From CAG-791 sp963655255 (GTDB lineage Bacteria > Bacillota > Clostridia > Lachnospirales > Lachnospiraceae): a stretch of 64,000 nt of DNA. Below, one piece after another: positions 9,360 through 17,745 of this stretch; the stretch's first letter is position 1; every line of letters starts with the position of its first letter. Under the pieces are notes generated by a model that did not search any database, was not told where the DNA came from, and saw only the letters and a list, made by a program, of their open reading frames with translations. Position numbers and translations under genes: made by a program. The stretch covers positions 1-64,000 of the forward strand of contig CAVKEB010000007.1 of the NCBI GenBank assembly GCA_963655255.1, given 5' to 3'.

Positions 9360-9374
9360 CGGCCAGGATATATC
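9346..9374 (+). promoter_or_regulatory. Candidate promoter of the EamA gene
   Basis: TTGAGA (9346-9351) and TATATC (9369-9374) with 17-bp spacing, just upstream of the ATG at 9401. The -35 box lies in the right arm of the hairpin repeat, so DNA or RNA folding there could affect expression. Confidence 0.4.
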
Positions 9375-9400
9375 AATTACAATGACAGGATGTGTATCAG

Positions 9401-10321
9401 ATGAGTCAAACTACCTTTTCCAACTCCCGGCGCAAGGCCGCCGGTGCCGTTCTCACCCTCGCAGGAGGAGCCTGCTGGGGCCTGTCCGGTTCGATGGGCC
9501 AGTATCTGTTCAACAATGAAGGCATGGACGTCCGCTGGCTGGTTCCGATCCGGCTGGGGCTTGCGGGGCTCATTCTCCTTGCCTTCTGCTGTGCAAGATC
9601 CGGGCGGCATATCTTTGATCCATGGAAGGATCCGCGCGACCGCCGGGATCTTCTCATCTACGGTCTGGCCGGTGTCTCCGCCTGTCAGTTTCTCTATTTT
9701 ACGACGATCCAGCTCTCGAGTGCTGCGGTCGGAACCATTCTGCAGGATCTCTCTCCTGCCATGATCCTTCTGGTTTCCTGTTTCCTTGCCCGGCGCAGGC
9801 CGAAAATCATGGAAATTCTTGCCATTGTCCTGGCCCTGTTCGGCGTCTTCCTGCTGAGCACTGGCGGCAATCCTCAGCAGATGCAGGTCTCCCCGGCGGC
9901 TCTTGTCACGGGCGTTTTATGTGCCGTCTGCGTCACCATCTACAACATGGTTCCCGGGAATCTCATGAAGAAATATCCCGTCGTTCTCATGCAGGGCTGG
10001 TCCTTCCTGATGGGAAGTGCGGCCATCGCCTTGATCTTCCGCTCCTGGACCTGGCACTATGTCCCGACACCCATGGGGTGGTTCGGCGTCGGCTTCGTCG
10101 TCATCGTCGGCAATGTCCTTGCCTTTCCCCTGTACATTCAGGGCATCAAGTACATCGGCCCGGAGAAAGGAAGTCTCTACGGCTTCTCGGAACCGGTCAC
10201 GGCAGCCATCATTTCCACAACAGTTCTCGGCAGCGCCTTCACTCTCGCGGATGCCGTCGGCTTCGCCGCCATCTTCCTGATGCTGGTTCTGATCTCTCTC
10301 TCCGGGAAAAGGACTGCCTGA
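9401..10321 (+). CDS. EamA-family (DMT) transporter
   Basis: A 306-residue protein with ten predicted membrane helices in two homologous halves, the EamA drug/metabolite transporter plan. The first half starts at GAVLTLAGGACWGLSG (about residue 12) and the second near residue 155 (ALVTGVLCAVCVTIYNM). The late motif SLYGFSEPVTAAIIS (about residue 255) is typical of the family. The substrate is unknown; members export amino acids, metabolites or drugs. ATG 9401 is chosen because AGGA lies 10 bases upstream; a GTG at 9392 in frame lacks a site. The gene is alone on this strand, next to ilvE in convergent orientation. Confidence 0.85.
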   Translation: MSQTTFSNSRRKAAGAVLTLAGGACWGLSGSMGQYLFNNEGMDVRWLVPIRLGLAGLILLAFCCARSGRHIFDPWKDPRDRRDLLIYGLAGVSACQFLYFTTIQLSSAAVGTILQDLSPAMILLVSCFLARRRPKIMEILAIVLALFGVFLLSTGGNPQQMQVSPAALVTGVLCAVCVTIYNMVPGNLMKKYPVVLMQGWSFLMGSAAIALIFRSWTWHYVPTPMGWFGVGFVVIVGNVLAFPLYIQGIKYIGPEKGSLYGFSEPVTAAIISTTVLGSAFTLADAVGFAAIFLMLVLISLSGKRTA

Positions 10322-10350
10322 GTCTCCCGGTAAGGTATCCCGTCAGAACA

Positions 10351-10405
10351 TTTTTATCCCCCGCTGAGGCAAAATCCGCAAAAAGGTGCGCCTTTCGCGC
10401 ACCTT
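10351..10405. repeat. Mosaic hairpin repeat, copy A
   Basis: Contains the family's end module CCGCTGAGGCAAAATCCGC followed by its own hairpin AAGGTGCGC/GCGCACCTT (10383-10405). Read on the minus strand it ends GCGGGGGATAAAA followed by ATG, as other copies do, but that ATG is followed after one codon by a stop, so here no gene uses it. Confidence 0.7.
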
Positions 10406-10413
10406 GATACAAA

Positions 10414-10467
10414 ATGCCGCAGTGCTTTGGTGAATCGGATTCATCCATCTGCACTGCGGCATCTTTT
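10414..10467. terminator. Bidirectional terminator between eamA and ilvE
   Basis: Stem ATGCCGCAGTGC (10414-10425) pairs with GCACTGCGGCAT (10451-10462), enclosing an inner GGTGAATC/GATTCATCC stem, and is followed by TTTTT. It serves convergent genes. The core CCGCAGTG also flanks mosaic copy B at 15.6 kb. Confidence 0.7.
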
Positions 10468-10478
10468 TATCGTTCTGA

Positions 10479-10540
10479 CATCTGCTGTATTTCAATGTGA
10501 CAGCGCCTGCGGACCAATTCATCATTGAAATCAACAGATG
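10479..10540. repeat. Long interrupted hairpin repeat, copy 3 (diverged, family H2)
   Basis: Arms CATCTGCTGTATTTCAATG and CATTGAAATCAACAGATG are nearly complementary, with an interior containing GCCTGCGGACCAATT that resembles the loop of copies at 9299 and 29526. It lies just past the stop codon of ilvE, where it could also protect or end the message. Confidence 0.6.
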
Positions 10541-10560
10541 TTAAATTGTTTTCTTCCGGA

Positions 10561-11598
10561 TTACTCGATGACGTGGATCCAGCCTTCGGGAGCTTCCAGC
10601 TCGCCTTCCTGAATGCCGAGAAGGGTCGTGCGGAGCTTATCCATCCAGGGTCCGATGTTCTCCATTCCGGATGCCAGCGCATAATCCGTTCCGTGATCGT
10701 TGATCTTGCCGATCGGGGAGATGACCGCTGCGGTTCCGCAAAGGCCGCACTCCTTGAACGCGCCGTCCTTGACTTCCTGCCAGTATACCGGGCGCTCGTC
10801 CACCTTCATTCCGAGATAGTGCTCTGCTACATAGACAAGGCTTCTTCTCGTGATGGAAGGAAGGATCGAATCCGACTTCGGAACAACCAGATGATCATCC
10901 TGATCAATGAAGAGGATGTTGGCGCCGCCGGTCTCTTCAATCTTCGTTCTGGTAGCAGCATCCAGATAGATGTTCTCTGCAAAGCCTTCCTGATGTGCCG
11001 TCACGATGGCATGCAGACTCATCGCGTAGTTCAATCCGGCCTTGATGTTGCCGGTTCCGTGCGGTGCTGCGCGGTCATAGTCACTGATCTTTACATAGAT
11101 CGGCTTCGCGCCGCCCTTGAAGTACGGGCCTACCGGAGTCGTGAATACACGGTACTGATAGTCATCTGCAGGCTTTACGCCGATGACCGGGCTGATTCCG
11201 AACATATAAGGACGGATGTAAAGAGTTGCGCCGGTTCCGAACGGCGGAACCCATGCGGCATTGGCCTCTACCACCTTGTGAATGGAATCCACGAACTGCT
11301 CCACCGGAAGCGGAGGCATCTCCAGACGCTTCGCGGAATCATACATTCTCTGTCCGTTCATGTCCGGGCGGAAGCATACGATATGTCCGTCCTTTGTTGT
11401 GTAAGCCTTCAGGCCTTCGAATACAGACTGGCTGTACTGGAGAACGCCTGCGTCCTCGCTCATCACAATCTTATCGTCATCAATGAGGGCACCCTCATCC
11501 CACTTGCCGGCAGCTGCCGTATAATTTGCTACATAACGCTTATCGGTCTTCATATAAGCGAAGCCGAGGTTTGACCAGTCCAGATTCTTCTTCTCCAT
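10561..11598 (-). CDS. ilvE: Branched-chain amino acid aminotransferase
   Basis: Class IV PLP-dependent aminotransferase of 345 residues that interconverts Leu/Ile/Val and their 2-oxo acids. Visible signatures are GVLQYSQSVFEGLKAY near residue 52, RMYDSAKRL, the PLP lysine in GTGNIKAGLNYA (about residue 193), and ECGLCGTAAVISPIG near residue 305. It belongs to the longer group II branch. ATG 11598 is chosen because GGGAGG lies 10 bases upstream; a longer frame to 11676 lacks a site. It is monocistronic with its own promoter. I looked for a T-box leader and did not find one. Confidence 0.95.
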   Translation of the reverse strand: MEKKNLDWSNLGFAYMKTDKRYVANYTAAAGKWDEGALIDDDKIVMSEDAGVLQYSQSVFEGLKAYTTKDGHIVCFRPDMNGQRMYDSAKRLEMPPLPVEQFVDSIHKVVEANAAWVPPFGTGATLYIRPYMFGISPVIGVKPADDYQYRVFTTPVGPYFKGGAKPIYVKISDYDRAAPHGTGNIKAGLNYAMSLHAIVTAHQEGFAENIYLDAATRTKIEETGGANILFIDQDDHLVVPKSDSILPSITRRSLVYVAEHYLGMKVDERPVYWQEVKDGAFKECGLCGTAAVISPIGKINDHGTDYALASGMENIGPWMDKLRTTLLGIQEGELEAPEGWIHVIE

Positions 11599-11738
11599 GA
11601 TGATCTGTCCTCCCTGTCTCATCAATTTGTCATGGCTGTCCGCCGGAAGCCGCATCAATTTCTTCGCGGCATTCATCGGAAAATGCCTTCGCGTTTCTCA
11701 CGTGACTATGTGCGGATCAGTGATACGTAACGGTTCTG

Positions 11739-11767
11739 ATTATAGACCGCGTTCCTGCATTTTTCCA
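11739..11767 (-). promoter_or_regulatory. Promoter of ilvE
   Basis: Minus-strand TATAAT (11744-11739) with a weak -35 TGGAAA (11767-11762) at 17 bp. It predicts a 5' leader of about 130 bases. Confidence 0.5.
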
Positions 11768-11814
11768 GTGAATCCGCGTGCAAACACGGCCAAATTCCAT
11801 ATTTTTCCGGATAA

Positions 11815-12825
11815 TTATCGGATTCCCCGGAGCCGCATGCTCAGCCGGTGCACCCGTCTTACCAGAACCGGCGCCGCGGCAAGAACCGTCAGATAGGTCC
11901 GGTCGCGGTGCGTCAGATACGGATTTTCCCGGATTGCCGTCCGGTTCTCCCTCAGATAACGGAGAACATTCATATAAAAAGCATTCTTCCGGTTCATCTG
12001 CGGAATCGGCACATGCAGCATGTAGTCCAGCCGTTCATAAAGGCCGAATCTTCTCGCCGCCACCTGAAGCTTCGGATAGCGCGGCACCAGCTTCTCCTCT
12101 ACATAATCCGAGGCTTCAATGATCGCAATATAGGCCTTGGAAAACTGATTGACGTTTCTGCGTCTCGTGAGGCTCCCTAACCGGTGCACGACCCGGTAGC
12201 CGGTCTGCGGGAGGTTATAAACACCATCAATCACATCCACCAGATGAGTTTCCAGGCTGAAATCCTCGCAGAGCGCCCCCACTTCAAAAGGATGCTCCAG
12301 GAGAATCCGCCGCGGAGTCAGTTTCGTGCAGAACGAAGCGTCTCCCGTATACAGGAGCATGCTCTGAACGAACAGCACCGGCGGAACAAAGGTCGGCTCC
12401 TCCGGCGCGACAATGGCAGGCGGCAGCGCGTTTCCCTCTTCATCAATCTCTTCCCGGCCGATCTGAACCTGTGCGTTCGTGCGGCCGCAGCGGCGCATTT
12501 CGTCCATTCCACTCCGAAGATTCTCAATCATATCCGGATATATCAGATCGTCGGAATCCACGAAGCTGATGTATTCTCCCCGCGCCATCCGGACTCCCGC
12601 GTTCCGTGCGGCAGACAGCCCCTGATTCTCCTGCGTCAGCACGCGGATCCTGTCATCCCCGCGTTCCAGCTCCTTGCAGACTTCGAGTGACCCGTCCGAC
12701 GATCCGTCATTCACCAGAATGATTTCATAATTCGAATCTGTCTGCTCCTGTATGCAGCGAACCGTTTTCCGCAGAAAATTCTCCGCATTGTAAACCGGCA
12801 CTACCACCGATATCAGCGCCTGCAT
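11815..12825 (-). CDS. Glycosyltransferase family 2 (last gene of the EPS operon)
   Basis: A 336-residue GT-A glycosyltransferase. ISVVVPVYNAENFLRKTV opens the fold, followed by NDGSSDGS (about residue 38) and the metal-binding DSDD (about residue 93). The second half is helical and likely recognises the acceptor. It probably adds one sugar to the lipid-linked EPS repeat unit on the cytosolic membrane face. ATG 12825 follows AGGAGGGAG at good spacing; a longer open frame reaches 12957 without a site. The 163 bases between it and the preceding gene hold nothing recognisable. Confidence 0.88.
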   Translation of the reverse strand: MQALISVVVPVYNAENFLRKTVRCIQEQTDSNYEIILVNDGSSDGSLEVCKELERGDDRIRVLTQENQGLSAARNAGVRMARGEYISFVDSDDLIYPDMIENLRSGMDEMRRCGRTNAQVQIGREEIDEEGNALPPAIVAPEEPTFVPPVLFVQSMLLYTGDASFCTKLTPRRILLEHPFEVGALCEDFSLETHLVDVIDGVYNLPQTGYRVVHRLGSLTRRRNVNQFSKAYIAIIEASDYVEEKLVPRYPKLQVAARRFGLYERLDYMLHVPIPQMNRKNAFYMNVLRYLRENRTAIRENPYLTHRDRTYLTVLAAAPVLVRRVHRLSMRLRGIR

Positions 12826-12988
12826 GTCTCCCTCCTGTATCTCTCCCCCGTTTGTTTCTGTGTCCTTTCGTGCCTCTTTCCAAGGCCTGTGCTCCCGGGC
12901 TGCCCTGCCGTTTCTTGCAGCCGGTGATCCGGACCGACCTGAAACTTCTACCCGCATTCCTGCCTGTCGGCCATTTTCCGCATTGTTT

Positions 12989-14266
12989 TCAGACGGTTTT
13001 CTCTGCCATGCGCGGAACCCGCAGGAAAGGCCGAAGGTGCGGTGCAGGACTGAGAGGCCCCTCCACCGGAAGGTCCGTGTTCAACTCCTTCATTTCCAGC
13101 GCCGTTCTCCGTGCGCCTCCTGTCAGAAGAAGCCGCCGTTCATCACAGGCATCCAGTACCTTCTCCCCGAATTCCAGGAGACGGTCCGCTGCCGTCTGCG
13201 CATTCCAGCTGCCCGTAATCGCCCGGTAAGAGGTTTCCGCAAAGCGCTCACACAGCTCCGGATCGTCAATCAGACGCTCCGTCTTTACCGCAAGATCCTC
13301 CAGGTCACCGTCCGCGTAGATATACCCGTTGACGCCGTTCTGAATCAGATACGGCACAGCTCCCGCCTGTGCATCCGCCACCGGAGCACAGCCGCTGTTC
13401 ATCGCTTCGTTCAGAACGGCTCCCCAGCCTTCGCCGTGATCACTGGTGAAAACAAAAATGTCACTGTGCTCCATCACATCCCGGACCACCTCCGGCGCGC
13501 AGAGGCCATGAAAAATCACCATCTCCTCAAGGCCGTGCTCCGTCACGTAGCGGTGCGCTTCCTCTTCCCGGCCCGCATCCCCGGTGCTGTCTCCTCCGAT
13601 CACATGCAGAAGGAATTTTTTCCCGTCCTTCTGCAGCCGGTCCGCCAGCTCCAGCACGCGTTCCACATGCTTAAACCCGACAAAGCGTCCCGCCCAGACC
13701 AGCTCCGCGGTGTCCCGGCCCCCGCGGCGGCGGATCGGCGGCTTTCCGTCCTCGTATGAAACCAGCGGCGGGAAATAGCCCCAGCAGTACTTTTTGCCGG
13801 GGAATGCCCCGATCAGCCCGAAATCCGATGCCACATAGGCACCCGCACACAGAAGGAAATACGGCTCCTTCCGGAACTGCGTAAATGCCCGGTACTTGCT
13901 GACGAGTCCCCGCGGAGAGACGGCCTTCCACTGACCGTCCTTGTAAATCCTCTCGCTGATCTGAAAAACAGGCCGGTGAATCCGCAGTCTTTTCGCAAGA
14001 AGCTCCTGAATCTCCGGAACCCAGCCGACAATCAGGATGTCGCAGGACATGATCTCCCGCTCCGCTTCCTTCCTGTCCTCACTCCACTTCAGGACCCAGT
14101 CCAGCTCTTTCGAGCGGTCCTTCCATCCCATATTCCGCCGCTCCTGTTCCATCTCCTCCATCTGCACGAAAACAAATCCGCTGCCGATCCGGCTTCGCAG
14201 AGCCTCGCAGAACGGAATCTGATGATGGTTGATGTAATTGGACACAAAGGTTACCGTAAGCGGCAT
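12989..14266 (-). CDS. Glycosyltransferase, GT-B fold (GT4-like)
   Basis: A 425-residue GT-B enzyme. The N-terminal domain begins VTFVSNYINHHQIPFCEAL. The C-terminal nucleotide-sugar domain has LVWAGRFVGFKHVERVLELA (about residue 193) and the family signature DIFVFTSDHGEGWGAVLNEAMNSGCAPVA near residues 283-310, where the second Glu binds the donor. It probably transfers a hexose to the EPS intermediate. It follows the next GT4 gene by 15 bases. The C-terminal 40 residues are poorly conserved-looking and rich in Pro and Arg. Confidence 0.88.
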   Translation of the reverse strand: MPLTVTFVSNYINHHQIPFCEALRSRIGSGFVFVQMEEMEQERRNMGWKDRSKELDWVLKWSEDRKEAEREIMSCDILIVGWVPEIQELLAKRLRIHRPVFQISERIYKDGQWKAVSPRGLVSKYRAFTQFRKEPYFLLCAGAYVASDFGLIGAFPGKKYCWGYFPPLVSYEDGKPPIRRRGGRDTAELVWAGRFVGFKHVERVLELADRLQKDGKKFLLHVIGGDSTGDAGREEEAHRYVTEHGLEEMVIFHGLCAPEVVRDVMEHSDIFVFTSDHGEGWGAVLNEAMNSGCAPVADAQAGAVPYLIQNGVNGYIYADGDLEDLAVKTERLIDDPELCERFAETSYRAITGSWNAQTAADRLLEFGEKVLDACDERRLLLTGGARRTALEMKELNTDLPVEGPLSPAPHLRPFLRVPRMAEKTV

Positions 14267-14281
14267 CGCGGCTTCCCCCTT

Positions 14282-15589
14282 CTATGTACAGATGCTGCGG
14301 TAAATTTCCAGAAGACGCAGATAATTCGTGTGCGGATTGTGGCGGACCACGGCCTCCTTATGCGCCGCGCTGGCAAGCCGACAGGCAAACTGATCGTTTT
14401 CGAACAGATTGCAGACATCCTCGGCAATGGCCTGTGAATCCCCGCACGAAAACAGCAGGCCCTCCGCACCGTTTTCCACGAGATCGCCGATACCGCCCAC
14501 CTTCGCGGCCACCACCGGCATTCCGAGCAGCATCGCCTCGCACAGGGAATTCGGTGAATTCTCCATCACAGACGGACAGACGAAGACGTGGCTTTTCACG
14601 AACTGCGCTTTCATTTCCTCCGCGGAAAGGGACCCCAGCATAATGACATGCCCTTCCAGATGACCCTCGCGGATCAGCTTCTTCAGATATCTTCCATAAG
14701 CGGTAATCCACAGTGCGGAAGGCAGCTTTTTCGCGGGAATCCTGCCGCCGACATTCCCGATGATGGAATTGCCAGCCACATAGAGCTTCGCGTCCGGATA
14801 TTCCTTCAGAATCTTCGGCATCGCCTGCAGAACAAAATGGAAGCCCTTCAGCGGATAGTCGCCCTGGCTCAAGAAAATGCTATGCTTCTCGACTCCGTTG
14901 AGATCCCAGCGGCCCTCATAGAATTCCGGTCGGAGCGTCTCGTTCATCAGATGGTAAACCGCCTCCGGGTGGATGTCAGAGGTTCCCTCCCGGTCGAACG
15001 CGGTCCGCCCGGTGATGTGCAGAGCCTCCCGGATCGTACTGCGTTCGTTCTCCGCGCGCAGGCGGAATTTCTCCTGCTGCTCCCTCAGAGAATCGCGTCG
15101 CACGATGTCACGAAAGGTCCGGGAACGCTGCACCTTGTACGGGAGTTCCGCCATGTAAGAATCCGCGATTGCCCCGCACAGGCCCTGAATGCCGACCAGC
15201 GTCCTCTCCGGGCGCTGAAAGGCGCGGACCATCGCCAGGGAATGCGGAAACTCCGTTCCGAAAATATGCACCATATCCGGCTTGAAATCCCTCAGAATCT
15301 CCAGAAAACGTTCCACCAGGTTCCCGTCATAGACCTCCGGCGTATCCAGATTCTCGGTATATCCGTAGAACACCGCGCCCTCAATCTCTCTCCGGCAGCC
15401 GGCCAGTTGTTCCGGAACAGGGACACAGACCCCGAGCTCAATCAGATTTTCACTTTTGCCAGCCTCCACCTTCTCATTGACCAGACGGTGAAAGCTTCCT
15501 GTCAGCCACCCCTCCCGGTTGGACGAAGGAAGTCCCTCCGCCTTTGCAAAAATGGGCAGCATGATATTACAAAGCCATAAAACTCTCAT
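14282..15589 (-). CDS. Glycosyltransferase family 4
   Basis: A 435-residue GT-B glycosyltransferase. It starts RVLWLCNIMLPIFAK, contains MVHIFGTEFPHSLAMV in the acceptor domain, and has ILKEYPDAKLYVAGNS and the retaining-GT4 signature SHVFVCPSVMENSPNSLCEAMLLGMPVVAAKVGG (about residues 330-365) with E-x7-E. ATG 15589 follows GGGAAAG; a longer frame to 15631 is unlikely because the intergenic stretch holds a repeat. It acts in EPS repeat-unit assembly. The 109-base gap to the upstream GT2 gene contains mosaic copy B. Confidence 0.88.
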   Translation of the reverse strand: MRVLWLCNIMLPIFAKAEGLPSSNREGWLTGSFHRLVNEKVEAGKSENLIELGVCVPVPEQLAGCRREIEGAVFYGYTENLDTPEVYDGNLVERFLEILRDFKPDMVHIFGTEFPHSLAMVRAFQRPERTLVGIQGLCGAIADSYMAELPYKVQRSRTFRDIVRRDSLREQQEKFRLRAENERSTIREALHITGRTAFDREGTSDIHPEAVYHLMNETLRPEFYEGRWDLNGVEKHSIFLSQGDYPLKGFHFVLQAMPKILKEYPDAKLYVAGNSIIGNVGGRIPAKKLPSALWITAYGRYLKKLIREGHLEGHVIMLGSLSAEEMKAQFVKSHVFVCPSVMENSPNSLCEAMLLGMPVVAAKVGGIGDLVENGAEGLLFSCGDSQAIAEDVCNLFENDQFACRLASAAHKEAVVRHNPHTNYLRLLEIYRSICT

Positions 15590-15627
15590 TCTTTCCCAAT
15601 ATCCTGTTTCTCTGCAGACCGTCCATA

Positions 15628-15679
15628 ACACTGCGGAAGATTTTGCCTCAGCGAGGTATAAACATGAATTCTCCGCAGT
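15628..15679. repeat. Mosaic hairpin repeat, copy B (short)
   Basis: The end module GATTTTGCCTCAGCGAGG (15638-15655) plus TATAAACATG reads on the plus strand, opposite to the EPS genes. It is enclosed by a 9-bp inverted repeat CACTGCGGA (15628-15636) and TCCGCAGTG (15671-15679). The ATG opens only a 15-codon frame. The outer hairpin could act as an mRNA processing or attenuation site inside the operon. Confidence 0.6.
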
Positions 15680-15698
15680 GGCCGGTTTGTCTGCCTTC

Positions 15699-16511
15699 TC
15701 ATTTCTTATGATAGATTCGGTTCTTCACCCAATCATAGCACGCCGCCGTGCGCGGAGAAGACGCCAGCTTCTCCCGAACCGGCTGCAGGCTCAGAATCAT
15801 CGCCGTGCGGAACAGCCGCACTTCTTTTTTCGTAAAATACCGCTCCGCGATTTCCCGGTGCTCTCTTGCGGACAGCTCACGGCTTTCCCTCGTCTCGGAG
15901 AAGCCTCCGCCCTCGTAATCCGCAACGATCCGGTTCATTGCCACCGCCTTTGCACCATGCCGGATCACACACCACAGAAAGTGCTCATAGTCGGCCCGCA
16001 CGCAATAGCGAAGATCAAAGGCTCTCGTCTCAAACAGATCTCTGGAATAGAAGCACGCCTGATGGCAGGGAAGATTCCGGTACATGGCAAAATGCGTCAT
16101 CTCCGGCTTGGCCGCAGCGCGCTGCCCGGTCTTCTCTTCCAGGACATCTCCATAGAAAATCCGGCCGTCGGATACGTCCTGCTCTTCGGCCTTTCGGATG
16201 TCTTCTGCTGTCTTCTCCAGTACATCCGGTGCATGCAGCGTATCGCCGCAGTTCAGGAAATACAGATACTCTCCTTTTGCCGCGGCGATCGCCTGGTTCA
16301 TGCCGTCATAGATTCCGCTGTCCTTCTCCTGAATGAGACGGATTCTTCTATCCCGGGGCAGGGCCTCAATACTTCCGTCCCTGGAGCCCGCATCCTTCAC
16401 AATGACCTCGTAATCCGAAAAGGTTTGTGTCAGGATGCTCTCCATGGTTTTCCGAAGCCGCGGTCCCGCATGAAAGCTTGGCGTGATAATACTGAAAAAT
16501 GGCGTGTTCAT
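15699..16511 (-). CDS. Glycosyltransferase family 2
   Basis: A 270-residue GT-A enzyme. It has FSIITPSFHAGPRLRKTMES, then KDAGSRDGS (about residue 40, donor-binding), and instead of the usual DSDD a NCGDT motif (about residue 90) that occurs in WcaA-like GT2 proteins. It probably adds a sugar during EPS repeat-unit synthesis. It lies 33 bases after the EpsG-like polymerase gene in the same operon. Confidence 0.86.
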   Translation of the reverse strand: MNTPFFSIITPSFHAGPRLRKTMESILTQTFSDYEVIVKDAGSRDGSIEALPRDRRIRLIQEKDSGIYDGMNQAIAAAKGEYLYFLNCGDTLHAPDVLEKTAEDIRKAEEQDVSDGRIFYGDVLEEKTGQRAAAKPEMTHFAMYRNLPCHQACFYSRDLFETRAFDLRYCVRADYEHFLWCVIRHGAKAVAMNRIVADYEGGGFSETRESRELSAREHREIAERYFTKKEVRLFRTAMILSLQPVREKLASSPRTAACYDWVKNRIYHKK

Positions 16512-16544
16512 TGCATTCTCCGAACAGAAAACAGTACATTCCTT

Positions 16545-17744
16545 TTAATAGCCACTTCCTCCGACGCTGGCAGACGGCGTTCGGTTCAAATCGTGAAACA
16601 GAAAGCTCTTATAAGGAAGAATTTTGATCGTGTCACGGTAAGCGGTCCGGAGAAACAGCGCGAAAAACAGCATCACCGCCAGAATCACCAGCACGGTCAG
16701 AAGTTTTTTCTCCTTCCGTCCTCTTCCCTCTTCCGGAATGCGGCTCAGCAGCATCGGAAGATAGAAGATCTGCGTGAAAGTCAGATAATAGCAGATGCGC
16801 GAGATCTCCGGGATGAACCAGCCGAACACATAGAGAAGGAGTCCGAAATACGTGCTGTTCCAATACAGCGTAAGCTCTCTTTCCCGAAACGCCGTTTCCC
16901 GTCCGGCCGCGGGCTGTATCCTGCCTGTCTCTTCCTGCTGCAGCCCCTTCTCCGCTTCCATGCGTCTTTGCACCGGCAGTGCCAGAAGAAGCACCGCGGC
17001 GCAGCGCGCGATGTTGACCCAGGAGACACTGGTCCCTGCTGCCAGGTCCACGGTTCCCTCCCAGGAGGGATACAGCTCCAGAAGAAAGTTCAGTGCCTTC
17101 TCATGAAAAAGAAGCACCGCCATGCCAAGAGCCGCACCCGCCGCCAGTTCCCTTTTTCTCCACCTGTGCATGGCGAGCGGATACAGAACAATCGTCACCA
17201 GTGCCGACTTGTGAAACAGGGAAGCCAGAAGAACCAGGGCGGCAAAACCCGCGTAATTTCTCTTCAGGAGGCAGGTCATCGCCGCCAGTGCAAGAGAGAG
17301 CGCGAAGTAATACCGCATGGTATTGAAGCTCTGGTAATAATACCCGAACATCATGAACAGGAAGAAGGAGAAGCAGAAGTTCTCCGCCTGCTTCCGGATG
17401 ACCGCCAGCATCAGAAGAATGGTCAGAACCGCGTAAACTGCAAAAATCAGCAGGTAATTCTCATATCCACAGATCCCGTAGAGGAGCTTTGCCAGCCAGT
17501 TGAATCCCGCCTCCGTCGGCACATAGGCATCAATCGACGCGAGATGGAAGAATTCCACATACCGCAGGTAATCGTTGCCGGTTTCCTGCCGAAGAACCGC
17601 GGGAAGAATCAGGATCAGCGCAATCAGGCCGAGGCAGGTTTTCTGCAGAAGCATGCCGCGGCTTCCCCTTCCCATCCCTTCCGTTTTATTCACAACAGCG
17701 GCAGCCGCCACCGCAGCTGCCGCGATCAGCAGGTAAAGCACCAT
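16545..17744 (-). CDS. EpsG-family polysaccharide polymerase
   Basis: A 399-residue membrane protein with about ten helices of the EpsG/Wzy-like family, expected to polymerise the exported EPS repeat units. Diagnostic pieces are GNDYLRYVEFF in the first outer loop (about residue 56), FNTMRYYFALSLALAA (about residue 138) and SLFHKSAL (about residue 175). A long charged cytoplasmic loop (about 255-300, Glu/Gln/Arg-rich) precedes the last helices. It begins one base after the stop of the upstream glycosyltransferase gene. Confidence 0.85.
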   Translation of the reverse strand: MVLYLLIAAAAVAAAAVVNKTEGMGRGSRGMLLQKTCLGLIALILILPAVLRQETGNDYLRYVEFFHLASIDAYVPTEAGFNWLAKLLYGICGYENYLLIFAVYAVLTILLMLAVIRKQAENFCFSFFLFMMFGYYYQSFNTMRYYFALSLALAAMTCLLKRNYAGFAALVLLASLFHKSALVTIVLYPLAMHRWRKRELAAGAALGMAVLLFHEKALNFLLELYPSWEGTVDLAAGTSVSWVNIARCAAVLLLALPVQRRMEAEKGLQQEETGRIQPAAGRETAFRERELTLYWNSTYFGLLLYVFGWFIPEISRICYYLTFTQIFYLPMLLSRIPEEGRGRKEKKLLTVLVILAVMLFFALFLRTAYRDTIKILPYKSFLFHDLNRTPSASVGGSGY

Positions 17745-17745
17745 C

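Noticed and set aside
11599..11814. T-box leader before ilvE
   Set aside because: No AGGGTGGNACCGCG-type T-box sequence or terminator in the leader.
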